Source: Pseudomonadales bacterium (GTDB lineage Bacteria > Pseudomonadota > Gammaproteobacteria > Pseudomonadales > Halieaceae). Taken from it: a stretch of 64,000 nt of DNA. The notes below the pieces were generated by a model. That model did no database searches, had not been told where the DNA came from, and was given only the letters and a program-made list of their open reading frames with translations. The DNA is taken from NCBI GenBank assembly GCA_024234815.1, contig JACKNO010000005.1:62001-126000 (forward strand), read 5' to 3'. The number at the start of each line of letters is the position of its first letter. Position 1 is the stretch's first letter. Positions 44,952 to 53,095 of this stretch are shown one piece after another. The translations under genes were made by a program, and so were the position numbers.

Positions 44952-46409
44952 ATGCGCAGAATGGACGGTGTCAGCGCCTTCCTGTACCACCAGGAGCAGT
45001 CCGGTGCGGTCATGCACACACTCAAGATTTCGATCATGGATACCTCGGAGATCCCGGGTGGCTGGAACTACGAGATGTTTCGCAACAGCGCTGCCAATCG
45101 GATGCACCTGCTGCCCATGTTTCGCTGGAAAGCCCTCAAGGTTCCGTTTGGTCTGCATCATCCGGTGTGGGTAGACGACCCGGACTTCGACCTCGATTAC
45201 CACCTGCGCCGTATCGCCTGCCCCGCCCCCGGGGACCGCAAGGCGTTTTGCGAACTGGTTTCGGAAGTGTATGCCTGGCCACTGGATATGACCAAGCCGC
45301 TGTGGCTGTGCTGGGTAGTGGAAGGCCTCGAGAACAACGAGGTAGCCCTGGTAACCCTGGTACACCACGCCTATACCGATGGCAGCGGCGCCGCCCGCAT
45401 CCTGCAAAAAGTGTATTCGGTGTCCCAGATGGAACAGGAGCCGGAAACGCAGGAAATCTGGGTGCCCGAAAAGACACCCGGCAAGCTGTCCCTGCTGGCG
45501 CACGCCCTGGTCGACCTGCCGCGCACCTGGATCGGCAGCTTCCCCAAAATCAGGCAGGGCATAAAAAATGTCCGGGAAATGAAGCAGAAGTACAAGGAAT
45601 CCGGCCGCGAACTGCCGCCCAGCGCCATCAGTGACACCCGTGACTCGCCGTTCAATATCATGGTCGGCCGCGGCAGAACCTTCGTCTTCGATACCATGCC
45701 GCTGGAGGATATCAAGGCCATCAGCAAGGGGTTCGGCGTCACCATCAATGACCTGTTTGTCGCCGCCTCCGCCACCGCGTACCGCAAGTTCATGCAAACG
45801 CGGGGGTTCAACCCCGATACCGGTCCACTGGTGACCGCCATCCCGGTTTCCAAGCGCCCTCCGATCGAACTGGATGACATGATCGGCAACAAAACCTCGA
45901 CCGACTACCTGGCGATGCCGGTGCACCTGGCGGACCCGGAGGCCCGGCTGAAAGCGGCCGCCCATGCCGGCAACGTCATGAAGGAACACCTTGTCGCAGC
46001 CGAGGGTGCCGACCTTTCGAATATTGTCGAAATAACTCCGCCGATCCTTATTCGCCTGCTCGACTGGGTGGTGAAATACAAGGAGGGGAAGTTCGGGATC
46101 TGGGGTAACGCCGCGATCTCCAATGTCCCGGGGCCGCGTGAACCGCTCTACATGGGCTCCATGAAACTCAAGAACTGGATATCCATGGGCATGATCGCCC
46201 ACGGCCTGGGGCTCAACACCACCGTGTGGAGTTACGCCGGGCAGTTCAATCTCTGCATACTGGCAGACAAGAAGCTGATACCTGACGGTTGGGAACTGGC
46301 CGGCTACTTTCGGGAGGCTTTCGCGGAGTACCGGCAACTGCTGGAGACGCGAAACCAGCAGGAGGCTGAGGCCGCCGCGGCGCCGGGATCTGCAACGGGA
46401 CCTGCCTGA
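44952..46409 (+). CDS. Wax ester synthase / acyl-CoA:diacylglycerol acyltransferase (WS/DGAT)
   Basis: Enzyme of 485 residues that would esterify acyl-CoA with a fatty alcohol (wax ester) or diacylglycerol (triacylglycerol) at the membrane-lipid body surface. The catalytic motif HHAYTDG sits at 138-144. Other WS/DGAT blocks are MDGVSAFLYHQE near the start (the usual SPLDALFL region), the PLWxxxVVEGL segment (KPLWLCWVVEGLENNEVALV), GNKTSTDYLAMPVHLADPEA and the C-terminal NVPGPREPLYMGS. The ATG at 44952 has GGAG 8 bases upstream; an in-frame ATG at 44760 adds an unlikely leader. With the acyl-CoA synthetase (34 kb) and acyl-CoA reductase (37 kb) it completes a fatty-acid-to-wax-ester route. Confidence 0.93.
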   Translation: MRRMDGVSAFLYHQEQSGAVMHTLKISIMDTSEIPGGWNYEMFRNSAANRMHLLPMFRWKALKVPFGLHHPVWVDDPDFDLDYHLRRIACPAPGDRKAFCELVSEVYAWPLDMTKPLWLCWVVEGLENNEVALVTLVHHAYTDGSGAARILQKVYSVSQMEQEPETQEIWVPEKTPGKLSLLAHALVDLPRTWIGSFPKIRQGIKNVREMKQKYKESGRELPPSAISDTRDSPFNIMVGRGRTFVFDTMPLEDIKAISKGFGVTINDLFVAASATAYRKFMQTRGFNPDTGPLVTAIPVSKRPPIELDDMIGNKTSTDYLAMPVHLADPEARLKAAAHAGNVMKEHLVAAEGADLSNIVEITPPILIRLLDWVVKYKEGKFGIWGNAAISNVPGPREPLYMGSMKLKNWISMGMIAHGLGLNTTVWSYAGQFNLCILADKKLIPDGWELAGYFREAFAEYRQLLETRNQQEAEAAAAPGSATGPA

Positions 46410-46424
46410 ACTGGCGGTCGGGCT

Positions 46425-46447
46425 CGTTCGAACCGGCTGGCCGAACG
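46425..46447. terminator. Inverted repeat between convergent WS/DGAT and nhaD
   Basis: CGTTCG (46425-46430) and CGAACG (46442-46447) pair over 6 bp around an 11-base loop, between two convergent genes. No T-run. Confidence 0.25.
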
Positions 46448-46469
46448 GGTCTGCTAGCCGGTCCGGATA

Positions 46470-47867
46470 TCAGCCGTTGATCAGGAAGTGCGCGTAAATA
46501 CTGGCGAAATACCCCAGGGCTATGACCGGTGTCCACTTCAGGTGGCCGAAGAATGTGTAGTGCCCTCGCGCCTGGCCCATGAGGGCAACGCCGGCCGCCG
46601 AGCCGATTGACAGCAGGCTGCCGCCGACGCCGGCAGTCAGGGTCACCAGCAGCCACTGCACCTGCGGCATATCCGGGTTCATCGTCAATACCGCGAACAT
46701 CACCGGGATGTTATCCACAATAGCCGACATAAGCCCCACCAGCACATTCGCGGTGGTCGCGCCCAACTCCCCGTAGATATACCCCGACGCCATGCTCAGG
46801 TAGCCGATAAAGCCCAGACCGCCAACCGCCATGATGACGCCATAGAAAAAGAACAATGTGTCCCACTCCGCCTTGGCGATCTTGTCGAATACATCAAAGC
46901 CCTGGGTCTCGTGACTACCGGGCGGCACATCCATGCTATCCACTGATACATGTGTCTTGCGACGCAGGTAAAAGCCGTAAAACTTGAGGTAGGCCAGACC
47001 AAGCATCATGCCGAAAACCGGCGGCAGGTGCAGGAAATTATGGAAGCTCACCGCTGTGATGATAGTCAGCAGGAACAGGCCTACGATCGCCAGGCCACCG
47101 GCTTTGAGGTCTGACCGGCCGCCAGTCGCCACCGCGGTGGGCCTGCCCTGTGGCAGGGCAAAATGCATTATCGCCGCTGGCACCACAAAATTGACCACTG
47201 CCGGCAGGAACAGGTGGAAGAAGGTACTGAAGGGTAAAATACCTTTCTGCCAGACCATCAGCGTGGTGATATCCCCAAAGGGACTGAACGCGCCGCCGGC
47301 GTTGGCGCCGACTACGATATTGATGCAGCCAAGGCCGATAAACTTCGAATTGTCCTGCCCGACCGCCAAGATCACCGCGCACATAATGAGAGCTGTTGTG
47401 AGGTTATCCGCCACAGGAGAGATCAGGAAAGCGAGAGTGCCGGTTATCCAAAACAGCAAACGGTAGCTGTAACCCCGGGCTACCAGAATATTGCGCAACT
47501 CGTCAAATACACCCCGCTCGATCATGGCATTGATGTAGGTCATCGCCACCAGCAGGAAGAAAAACAGTTCCCCGTACTCCAGGAAGTTGTGGCGAATCGC
47601 CTCCTCCGCGGCATGGGGAAGGTCATGCGAGTTATAGGCCAGCGCGATCAATATCCAGATAAGGCCCGCGGCGAGCAGTACCGGCTTGGATTTCCTCAGG
47701 TGAATCTTTTCTTCCAGGATGACAAGAAAGTAGGCAAGGGCGAATACCAGGATGGATACGTACCCCACCCAGCTGTCGGTAAGGTTGAGTGGCTGAACTG
47801 AAGATTCCGAGGCGAAAGCAACCGTGGAGGAAAGCAGGCCCAGTAACAGGGTTACAAAATAGGTCAT
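46470..47867 (-). CDS. nhaD: Na+/H+ antiporter NhaD
   Basis: Inner-membrane antiporter of about 465 residues exporting Na+ (and Li+) for H+, common in marine and halophilic bacteria. The start ATG at 47867 gives a cleavable signal-like N-terminus (TYFVTLLLGLLSSTVAFA, then SESSV), as in other NhaD proteins; the open frame to 48038 is not supported. Family blocks are ADNLTTALIMCAVILAVGQD, NIVVGANAGGAFSPFGDITT and MVWQKGILPF, and near the end VDNIPVMFAVLTMNPDMPQV and GVGGSLLSIGSAAGVALMGQ. About 12 helices. It is monocistronic, with its promoter region opposite that of cvfB. Confidence 0.93.
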   Translation of the reverse strand: MTYFVTLLLGLLSSTVAFASESSVQPLNLTDSWVGYVSILVFALAYFLVILEEKIHLRKSKPVLLAAGLIWILIALAYNSHDLPHAAEEAIRHNFLEYGELFFFLLVAMTYINAMIERGVFDELRNILVARGYSYRLLFWITGTLAFLISPVADNLTTALIMCAVILAVGQDNSKFIGLGCINIVVGANAGGAFSPFGDITTLMVWQKGILPFSTFFHLFLPAVVNFVVPAAIMHFALPQGRPTAVATGGRSDLKAGGLAIVGLFLLTIITAVSFHNFLHLPPVFGMMLGLAYLKFYGFYLRRKTHVSVDSMDVPPGSHETQGFDVFDKIAKAEWDTLFFFYGVIMAVGGLGFIGYLSMASGYIYGELGATTANVLVGLMSAIVDNIPVMFAVLTMNPDMPQVQWLLVTLTAGVGGSLLSIGSAAGVALMGQARGHYTFFGHLKWTPVIALGYFASIYAHFLING

Positions 47868-48052
47868 TCGTCGGTTTCCCGGGTAAGGCAGGGTTTTGAA
47901 GGCGGCGATTGTACTCTGGAACAAGCGTTTTTTCTTGTGCTGCATCAAGGAAACCATTCCTGGCGCCGCGGACCGGGATTGGACCCGCACGGCACCTGCT
48001 TGAGCCGATTGTGAGCATGCAGGCGCCGGTTTTCGCATTTAGGTCAGCGCCA

Positions 48053-48081
48053 TTCGGATTAGCCCCCTGTTGCCGTACAAT
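48053..48081 (+). promoter_or_regulatory. Possible promoter of cvfB
   Basis: TTCGGA (48053-48058) and TACAAT (48076-48081, 5 of 6 matches to the consensus), 17 bp apart; transcription would start about 30 bases before the ATG at 48117. The -35 is weak. Confidence 0.35.
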
Positions 48082-48116
48082 GCGGACTGACACTGTCCCA
48101 GGAAAACCGTACCCGG

Positions 48117-48953
48117 ATGATCGATATAGGCCGCCGCTCCCACCTCGAAGTAGTCGAAACCCGGGCCGACGGGCTCCTGCTGGATGCCGGCCACGCCCTG
48201 CCCCTGCTGTTGCCCATCGAGGAGGTGGCAGGCAGCTTCCGCGCGGGTGACAGAATCGAGGTCTTCATCTACCTGGACACCGAAGGTAAACCAGCCGCCA
48301 CCACGCGCCAGCCCGCGGCGGAACTGGGCCAGGTCGCCTTGCTGGAGATCGTCGAAGTCAACCAGCTCGGCGCCTTTGCCGACTGGGGACTGCCAAAAGA
48401 CCTGTTCATCCCATTCGCGGAGCAGCAACATCCCCTGCGCCGGGGTAACCATGCGCTGGTGAGAATTTACCTGGACAACCAGAACCGCCTGGCCGGCTCT
48501 ACCCGCATCGACCACTGGATAAAGGATGACGCCACCGGACTGGAACCGGGGCTGGAGGTCTCGCTGACAATTGCCGACCGCACAGACCTGGGCGTCAAGG
48601 CCGTGATCAATCATCGCAGCTGGGGCCTGCTGTATGGCAACGAGCTGTTCAAGAAGCTGCGCCTGGGGCAGCAAATCACCGGGTACATAAAACGCATTCG
48701 CGCCGATGGCAAGATAGATCTCAGCCTGGAAAAACCCGGGTTCAGCCATGAGCGACTCGACTCCCTTGGCGAGCGGATCATGGATCGGCTCCAGGCCCAC
48801 GGCGGAGAGTTGCCGCTGACTGACAAAAGCCCTCCCGGCGAAATCTATGCTACCTTTGGTGTCAGCAAGAAGGTTTTCAAGCAGGCTTTGGGCAAGCTCT
48901 ACAAGTTGCGCCGAATTACCCTGCACAATGATTGCATCAGGCAGGTTGAGTAA
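48117..48953 (+). CDS. cvfB: S1-domain RNA-binding protein, CvfB/YitL-like
   Basis: Cytoplasmic protein of 278 residues made of S1-like beta-barrels plus a C-terminal winged helix. Visible blocks are VEVNQLGAFADWGLPKDLFI (second S1-like domain), GLLYGNELFKKLRLGQQITG with YIKRIRADGKIDLSLEK (S1 domain), and FGVSKKVFKQALGKLYKLRR, the family's winged helix. CvfB of Staphylococcus influences virulence gene expression through RNA; in gammaproteobacteria the role is undefined. The ATG at 48117 is preceded by CCAGGAAAA. It is followed by a GST gene after 34 bp on the same strand. Confidence 0.88.
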   Translation: MIDIGRRSHLEVVETRADGLLLDAGHALPLLLPIEEVAGSFRAGDRIEVFIYLDTEGKPAATTRQPAAELGQVALLEIVEVNQLGAFADWGLPKDLFIPFAEQQHPLRRGNHALVRIYLDNQNRLAGSTRIDHWIKDDATGLEPGLEVSLTIADRTDLGVKAVINHRSWGLLYGNELFKKLRLGQQITGYIKRIRADGKIDLSLEKPGFSHERLDSLGERIMDRLQAHGGELPLTDKSPPGEIYATFGVSKKVFKQALGKLYKLRRITLHNDCIRQVE

Positions 48954-48987
48954 TTGCGCAATCGCCTGACTCTGGAGGAAGTCCACC

Positions 48988-49623
48988 ATGTTGACCGTAC
49001 ACCACCTGAACAATTCCCGCTCGCAGCGAATCCTGTGGCTGCTGGAGGAACTTGAACTGGATTACGATCTCCAGTGCTACCAGCGCGACAGCGCCACCAA
49101 CCTGGCCCCACCCGAGCTGGAAGCGGTGCACCCCCTGGGTAAATCCCCGGTACTGACCGACGGCGCCAACACGATTATCGAGTCCGGTGCAATCATCGAC
49201 TACGTGCTGCGTCACCACGGCGACGGTCGACTGTTGCCCGCTGCCGGCAGTGCGGAGCACGAGCAGTACCTGCAGTGGCTACACTATGCCGAAGGCAGCG
49301 CCATGCTGCCGCTGATGCTGAGAATGTACAGCGCGCGCCTGCCGGACGGGGGCGCCGCACTACAGCCCCGGATCAACGACGAACTGAATCGCCACCTGGG
49401 CTACATGGACAGGGCGCTGCAGGGGGTCGACTGGTTTGTGGGCAACACCTTCTCCGGTGCGGATGTGCAGCTGTCCTTCGTGGTGGAGATTGCTCCACTG
49501 CTGCACCCGGACGGAAACTTTGCCAACCTGGCCGCCATGCGCGAGCGTATCCAGGCGCGACCGGCGTACCGGAAGGCCTTGAAAAAAGGTGGCAAGTACG
49601 ATTTCGGCCCTGCCGGGCAGTAA
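48988..49623 (+). CDS. Glutathione S-transferase
   Basis: Cytoplasmic two-domain GST, 211 residues, of normal length. N-domain: LTVHHLNNSRSQRILWLLEE with Ser in the catalytic region, cis-Pro in GKSPVL, and the glutathione gamma-glutamyl site ESGAIIDYVL. C-domain: VGNTFSGADVQLSFVVEIAP, typical of bacterial beta-like and fungal-like GSTs acting on various electrophiles. GGAGG at 48973-48977 is about 10 bases upstream of the ATG. A GC-rich hairpin follows the stop codon. Confidence 0.92.
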   Translation: MLTVHHLNNSRSQRILWLLEELELDYDLQCYQRDSATNLAPPELEAVHPLGKSPVLTDGANTIIESGAIIDYVLRHHGDGRLLPAAGSAEHEQYLQWLHYAEGSAMLPLMLRMYSARLPDGGAALQPRINDELNRHLGYMDRALQGVDWFVGNTFSGADVQLSFVVEIAPLLHPDGNFANLAAMRERIQARPAYRKALKKGGKYDFGPAGQ

Positions 49624-49624
49624 G

Positions 49625-49645
49625 CCCCGGCCGGCGCTGCCGGGG
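49625..49645. terminator. GC-rich hairpin between the convergent GST and DUF385 genes
   Basis: CCCCGGC (49625-49631) pairs perfectly with GCCGGGG (49639-49645) around a 7-base loop, starting one base after the GST stop. No T-run follows on either strand, so it may act as a barrier or 3'-end protector for both convergent transcripts. Confidence 0.4.
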
Positions 49646-49665
49646 GGCGTCCACTCGAGAAGCCC

Positions 49666-50091
49666 TTATTGCTCCGGCATCAGCACCGCCAGCGCCCAGT
49701 TGGCGGGTGCGTACTCGGCGAAGGCATCCGTGAGTTTGCCCAGCAGCGGCGGCAGGGATTTTGGTCGGCGATAGCGTTTCCCGGGCGCCATGACAAAGGC
49801 TTTCGCATTGTGCTCGCGGCCGCCACGGAAATAGCGCGTACGCGGCTGCTTCTGCAGATTCTTGACCCAGAAGGAGCGTTCCCCACGCGCGGTACTGACA
49901 AATACATACCTCCCCAGGCGCATGGCCGCCAGGGGCGTACGCCTGCTCTGGCCGGTCCTGAAACCCACTGTCTCCAGCACTATCAGGCCGGCCGGGGCAA
50001 TGCGTGGAGAGCCCAGGCCGCAGCGCACCGCGGGCTCCACCACCTTGTTCAACTTGCGAAAAAACTCGCGTTCCAGCTTGCTGGTGCCCAT
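49666..50091 (-). CDS. Nitroreductase/quinone reductase-like protein (DDN, DUF385 family)
   Basis: Small protein of 141 residues in the deazaflavin-dependent nitroreductase-like split-barrel family. The typical blocks are VLETVGFRTGQSRRTPLAAM, YVFVSTARGERSFWVKNLQK and RYFRGGREHNAKAFVM. In actinobacteria such proteins use cofactor F420; in gammaproteobacteria the cofactor (flavin or none) is unknown, and no F420 genes are visible here. The ATG at 50091 has GGAGA about 9 bases upstream; a longer frame to 50145 is less likely. It lies 16 bp after the end of the exported DUF1439-type gene on the same strand. Confidence 0.8.
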   Translation of the reverse strand: MGTSKLEREFFRKLNKVVEPAVRCGLGSPRIAPAGLIVLETVGFRTGQSRRTPLAAMRLGRYVFVSTARGERSFWVKNLQKQPRTRYFRGGREHNAKAFVMAPGKRYRRPKSLPPLLGKLTDAFAEYAPANWALAVLMPEQ

Positions 50092-50107
50092 ATCGCCAAT
50101 CTCCGGA

Positions 50108-50680
50108 CTAATTGCCCGACACCTTGAGGTATCCGACCTGGACAAATATGCTGCCGTTCTCGTAAGTCACACCCTGGATACCATCCTTGAAAGGTGTAAT
50201 AAACGGGTGTGGAGGCAATTCCGCCCTGATGGGATTGGTCACCTGCGCCTCCCAGGCCGCCTGTACATCCGCGCGCAAACGCTTCGTCACCGCGCTCTCG
50301 TTGACGAAGGCGAGCCTGTCTATCTTCGGGTTATACAATAGAATTTGCCGCGTCTGCGGGTCGAAGCCCACCTCGCCGGAAACTACCGCGTCGCCCTCTT
50401 CGCTGATGGCTATACCCTGCTCCGGACGGTGGTCGTAAGCCTGCAAATGTGCCTGCAAGCCAATCCGCTTGTCATCGATAAAGATCACAACAGGATCGGT
50501 GAGGTACAGGTTTCCGGCGCCCGACTTCAGGGATACGGGAAACAGGCTGCGGGCTATGTTCGTTGCTGTCTGGGCAGACACCGGAACAGTGGTGTCAAAT
50601 CCCGCATAGCCGCTGACCGCCGGCATAAATACCCCGACAAGAAGCGACAGACAGACTTTGGCCGGACTCAACTTTTTCAC
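50108..50680 (-). CDS. Exported DUF1439-like (YceB-type) protein
   Basis: Exported protein of 190 residues. The GTG at 50680, with GAGG 7 bases upstream, begins a signal peptide (KKLSPAKVCLSLLVGVFMPA, then VSGYAG). The mature part, with SLKSGAGNLYLTDPVVIFID and GEVGFDPQTRQILLYNPKID, resembles the DUF1439/YceB lipid-binding-like fold of E. coli envelope proteins, though it lacks a lipobox, so it would be periplasmic rather than lipidated. The family function is unknown. An open frame running on to 51511 is antisense to the MFS gene and is not part of this gene. It lies upstream of the DUF385 gene on the same strand. Confidence 0.75.
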   Translation of the reverse strand: MKKLSPAKVCLSLLVGVFMPAVSGYAGFDTTVPVSAQTATNIARSLFPVSLKSGAGNLYLTDPVVIFIDDKRIGLQAHLQAYDHRPEQGIAISEEGDAVVSGEVGFDPQTRQILLYNPKIDRLAFVNESAVTKRLRADVQAAWEAQVTNPIRAELPPHPFITPFKDGIQGVTYENGSIFVQVGYLKVSGN

Positions 50681-50827
50681 AGGGTACCTCGTTGCGATCG
50701 ATCGGACTGGAGGCTCCCGGGACATCGCCGGCGCGCGGCGCGCCATGCGGCTTATTCCCGGTTCACCGGTGGCTACTATAGGGCATAATTCATCCTTTCC
50801 GAATCCCCACCCTACCCGAGTGTGAAA

Positions 50828-52213
50828 ATGACTGAAACAAAACGCCGGAATTCCTGGCTGCGGGAGACGCTTTCGGTCTCGCGCAAGGAAGCCGTCGCCA
50901 GTGCAGCCATGACCGGCATCAGCGATAACTACCTGGGGGCTTTCGCCATTTTCCTGCGGGCCAGCCTGCCCCAGATGGGAATGCTCGCAGCGCTTCCCCA
51001 ATTGGCCGGCGCAGCTTTCCAGCTGCTTTCCGTGTGGTTGTGTTCCCACTTTCATCGCCGCCAGGCGATCGTAAGCGGCGTGGCGCTGCAGGCCACATCC
51101 GTGTTGGGAATGGCGCTGGTAGCCCTGGTCAGGCCGGAGCACGGCGTGGCCTGGCTTATCGGCCTCGCGGTGGTCTATCACGCCTGTGCCAATTTCGTGC
51201 AACCGCAGTGGCGCAGCTGGATGGGCAGTATCGTACCCCCCAGGCGCCGCGGCGCATTCTTTGCGGGTCGCACCCGGCTGACCATGATTACCAGCTTCAC
51301 GGTGTTCGCCTGCGGCGGCGCGCTGCTGGGCTGGTTCGAGCGCTTTGAACTGGCCTGGCTCGGTTTTTTCCTGCTGCTGTTGCTGGCGGCCGTTGGCCGC
51401 GGGCTGTCGGCCTGGCAGTTGCACCTGATGCACGACCCGGACCAGCAACAACTGCAGGGGGGTTCCTCCTTCGTCGATACCCTGGGCCGGGTGCGCGAGT
51501 CCTTTCATCACCGCGCTTTCAGGGAATACAGCCTGTTTTTCGCCGTTATGCAGGGCGCGGTGGGGATCTCGGGGCCTTTTTTCAGCGTCTACATGCTGAA
51601 CGATCTCGGTTACAGCTACTGGCAGTTCACCTGCAATATCGGCATATCCATTCTCACCCAGTTCTTCACGCTCTCAACCTGGGGTTATATCTGCGATCGC
51701 TGGGGCAACCGCCTGGTGATGGTCACCAGTTGCTGCATGCTGCCGGTGCTGCCCGCCCTGTGGCTGTTCTCTGACGATTATTATTACCTGCTGGGTGTGC
51801 AGGTTGTGTCCGGGCTGGCCTGGGGCGGCTTTACCCTGAGCACATCAAACTACCTCTACGATCTCCGACCGACCCGCGCGGACTTCGCCAGCTATGCGGC
51901 CGTACAGTCCGCGTTGAGCGCCGTTGGCGTGTTCTTCGGCGCACTGCTGGGCGGTTACCTGGCAAGTGCCCTGCCCGCGCTGATGGCGCTATTGCCCGAA
52001 GCCTGGCGACTGGAACATTCCGTGGTGCTGATTTTCGCCACATCCTCCCTGTTTCGGGTGGGAATTGCAGCCTGGTTTATCCCGCGCTCGGTGGAATTGA
52101 GAGTGCGTCATCGCCCCGACCTGCTGCACGTGGTCTACAGGGTCGCGCGCTTCACACCCGGCGCCGGAATTGTGCTCGACTGGTTGACCGTGACCAGAAA
52201 ATCGCGGCGGTGA
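50828..52213 (+). CDS. Major facilitator superfamily transporter
   Basis: Inner-membrane transporter of about 461 residues with twelve hydrophobic helices. The helix 1 region is AMTGISDNYLGAFAIFLRAS; the loop 2-3 basic motif is HFHRRQAI, and other pieces include GSIVPPRRRGAFFAGRTRLT and GLAWGGFTLSTSNYLYDLRP. I cannot assign a substrate. The ATG at 50828 is chosen; a GTG two codons upstream (50822) is equally possible. It is divergent from the DUF1439 gene, with about 145 bp between starts. Confidence 0.85.
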   Translation: MTETKRRNSWLRETLSVSRKEAVASAAMTGISDNYLGAFAIFLRASLPQMGMLAALPQLAGAAFQLLSVWLCSHFHRRQAIVSGVALQATSVLGMALVALVRPEHGVAWLIGLAVVYHACANFVQPQWRSWMGSIVPPRRRGAFFAGRTRLTMITSFTVFACGGALLGWFERFELAWLGFFLLLLLAAVGRGLSAWQLHLMHDPDQQQLQGGSSFVDTLGRVRESFHHRAFREYSLFFAVMQGAVGISGPFFSVYMLNDLGYSYWQFTCNIGISILTQFFTLSTWGYICDRWGNRLVMVTSCCMLPVLPALWLFSDDYYYLLGVQVVSGLAWGGFTLSTSNYLYDLRPTRADFASYAAVQSALSAVGVFFGALLGGYLASALPALMALLPEAWRLEHSVVLIFATSSLFRVGIAAWFIPRSVELRVRHRPDLLHVVYRVARFTPGAGIVLDWLTVTRKSRR

Positions 52214-52462
52214 GGTCGTCGAGTCCTGCCTGCGCCGCAGGATCGAGCGCAGCGGCCTCTCCCGGCAGCCAACCCGGTTGCTCGATTGCCCCTTACGCCT
52301 GGCTGGCGGGCGTCGCCGGGGGGACCGGGCGCTGGCCCGGGCAGTATCCTTACCGCCCCTGTGACGCCCATGAACAGGCCGCACCGGCACCGCGATACAG
52401 TTTTGGCATATTGGGCCGTATCGTGGTGAAATACCAAAGGCTACAACGACAGCGGAGCGCCT

Positions 52463-53095
52463 GTGAAACTCTATTCCTACTATCGTTCTTCAGCCGCCTA
52501 CCGGGTGCGCATCGCGCTCAACCTCAAGGGCCTTCCCTATGAATATGTGCCGGTAAACCTGTTGCTGGGCGAGCAGAAATCCGACGCCTACCTCACACAC
52601 AATCCGCAAGGCCTGGTCCCGGCCCTGGAACTGGAGCAGGGCGAACTGCTGGCACAATCCGTGGCGATCCTGGAGTGGCTGGAGGAAACCTGCCCGCCTC
52701 CCGCGCTGCTGCCCTCCGACCCCCTGCAACGGGCCAGGGTGCGCTCACTGGTCAACAGCATCACCTGCGATATCCACCCGCTGAACAACATCTCGATCCT
52801 GAATTACCTGCGCGCGGAGCTCGGCGCCGGCGACGACGACATACAGCGCTGGTATTGCCAGTGGGTGGAGCGCGGCTTCAGCGCCATTGAGCGCAGCCTG
52901 GCGCTGACCATGGGCGATTGCTGTTTTGGTGACCAGCCCACGCTGGCCGACGTGTGTCTCATACCCCAGGTATATAACGCGTACCGCTTCAAGGTGCCGA
53001 TGGAAAACTACCCCAACATCCGCCAGGTAAACCAGCATTGCAACTCGCTGGCGGCCTTTGAGCGCGCTGCTCCGGAAGCGCAGCCGGACGCATGA
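52463..53095 (+). CDS. maiA: Maleylacetoacetate isomerase (zeta-class GST)
   Basis: Glutathione-dependent enzyme of 210 residues converting maleylacetoacetate to fumarylacetoacetate in tyrosine and homogentisate breakdown. The zeta signature SSAAYRVRIALNLKG starts at residue 9. NPQGLVPALELEQGELLAQS and NSITCDIHPLNNISILNYL follow, also typical. The GTG start is preceded by AGCGGAGCGCCT. Its stop overlaps the ATG of the aromatic amino acid hydroxylase gene (ATGA at 53092-53095), coupling the two. Homogentisate dioxygenase, fumarylacetoacetase and 4-hydroxyphenylpyruvate dioxygenase are not in the window, so the rest of the pathway lies elsewhere. Confidence 0.93.
   Translation: MKLYSYYRSSAAYRVRIALNLKGLPYEYVPVNLLLGEQKSDAYLTHNPQGLVPALELEQGELLAQSVAILEWLEETCPPPALLPSDPLQRARVRSLVNSITCDIHPLNNISILNYLRAELGAGDDDIQRWYCQWVERGFSAIERSLALTMGDCCFGDQPTLADVCLIPQVYNAYRFKVPMENYPNIRQVNQHCNSLAAFERAAPEAQPDA

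Noticed and set aside
44697..46337. 546-codon open frame on the minus strand
   Set aside because: Antisense to WS/DGAT, which carries the HHAYTDG motif; composition is typical of a shadow frame.
46420..46447. Sequence GTTCGAACC resembling a tRNA T-loop
   Set aside because: The flanking bases do not pair as a T-arm, and no acceptor or anticodon stems are present; it fits better as part of an inverted repeat between convergent genes.
50681..51511. Long upstream extension of the DUF1439-like gene
   Set aside because: The added part is antisense to the MFS gene, and a signal peptide with a good Shine-Dalgarno starts at the GTG at 50680.
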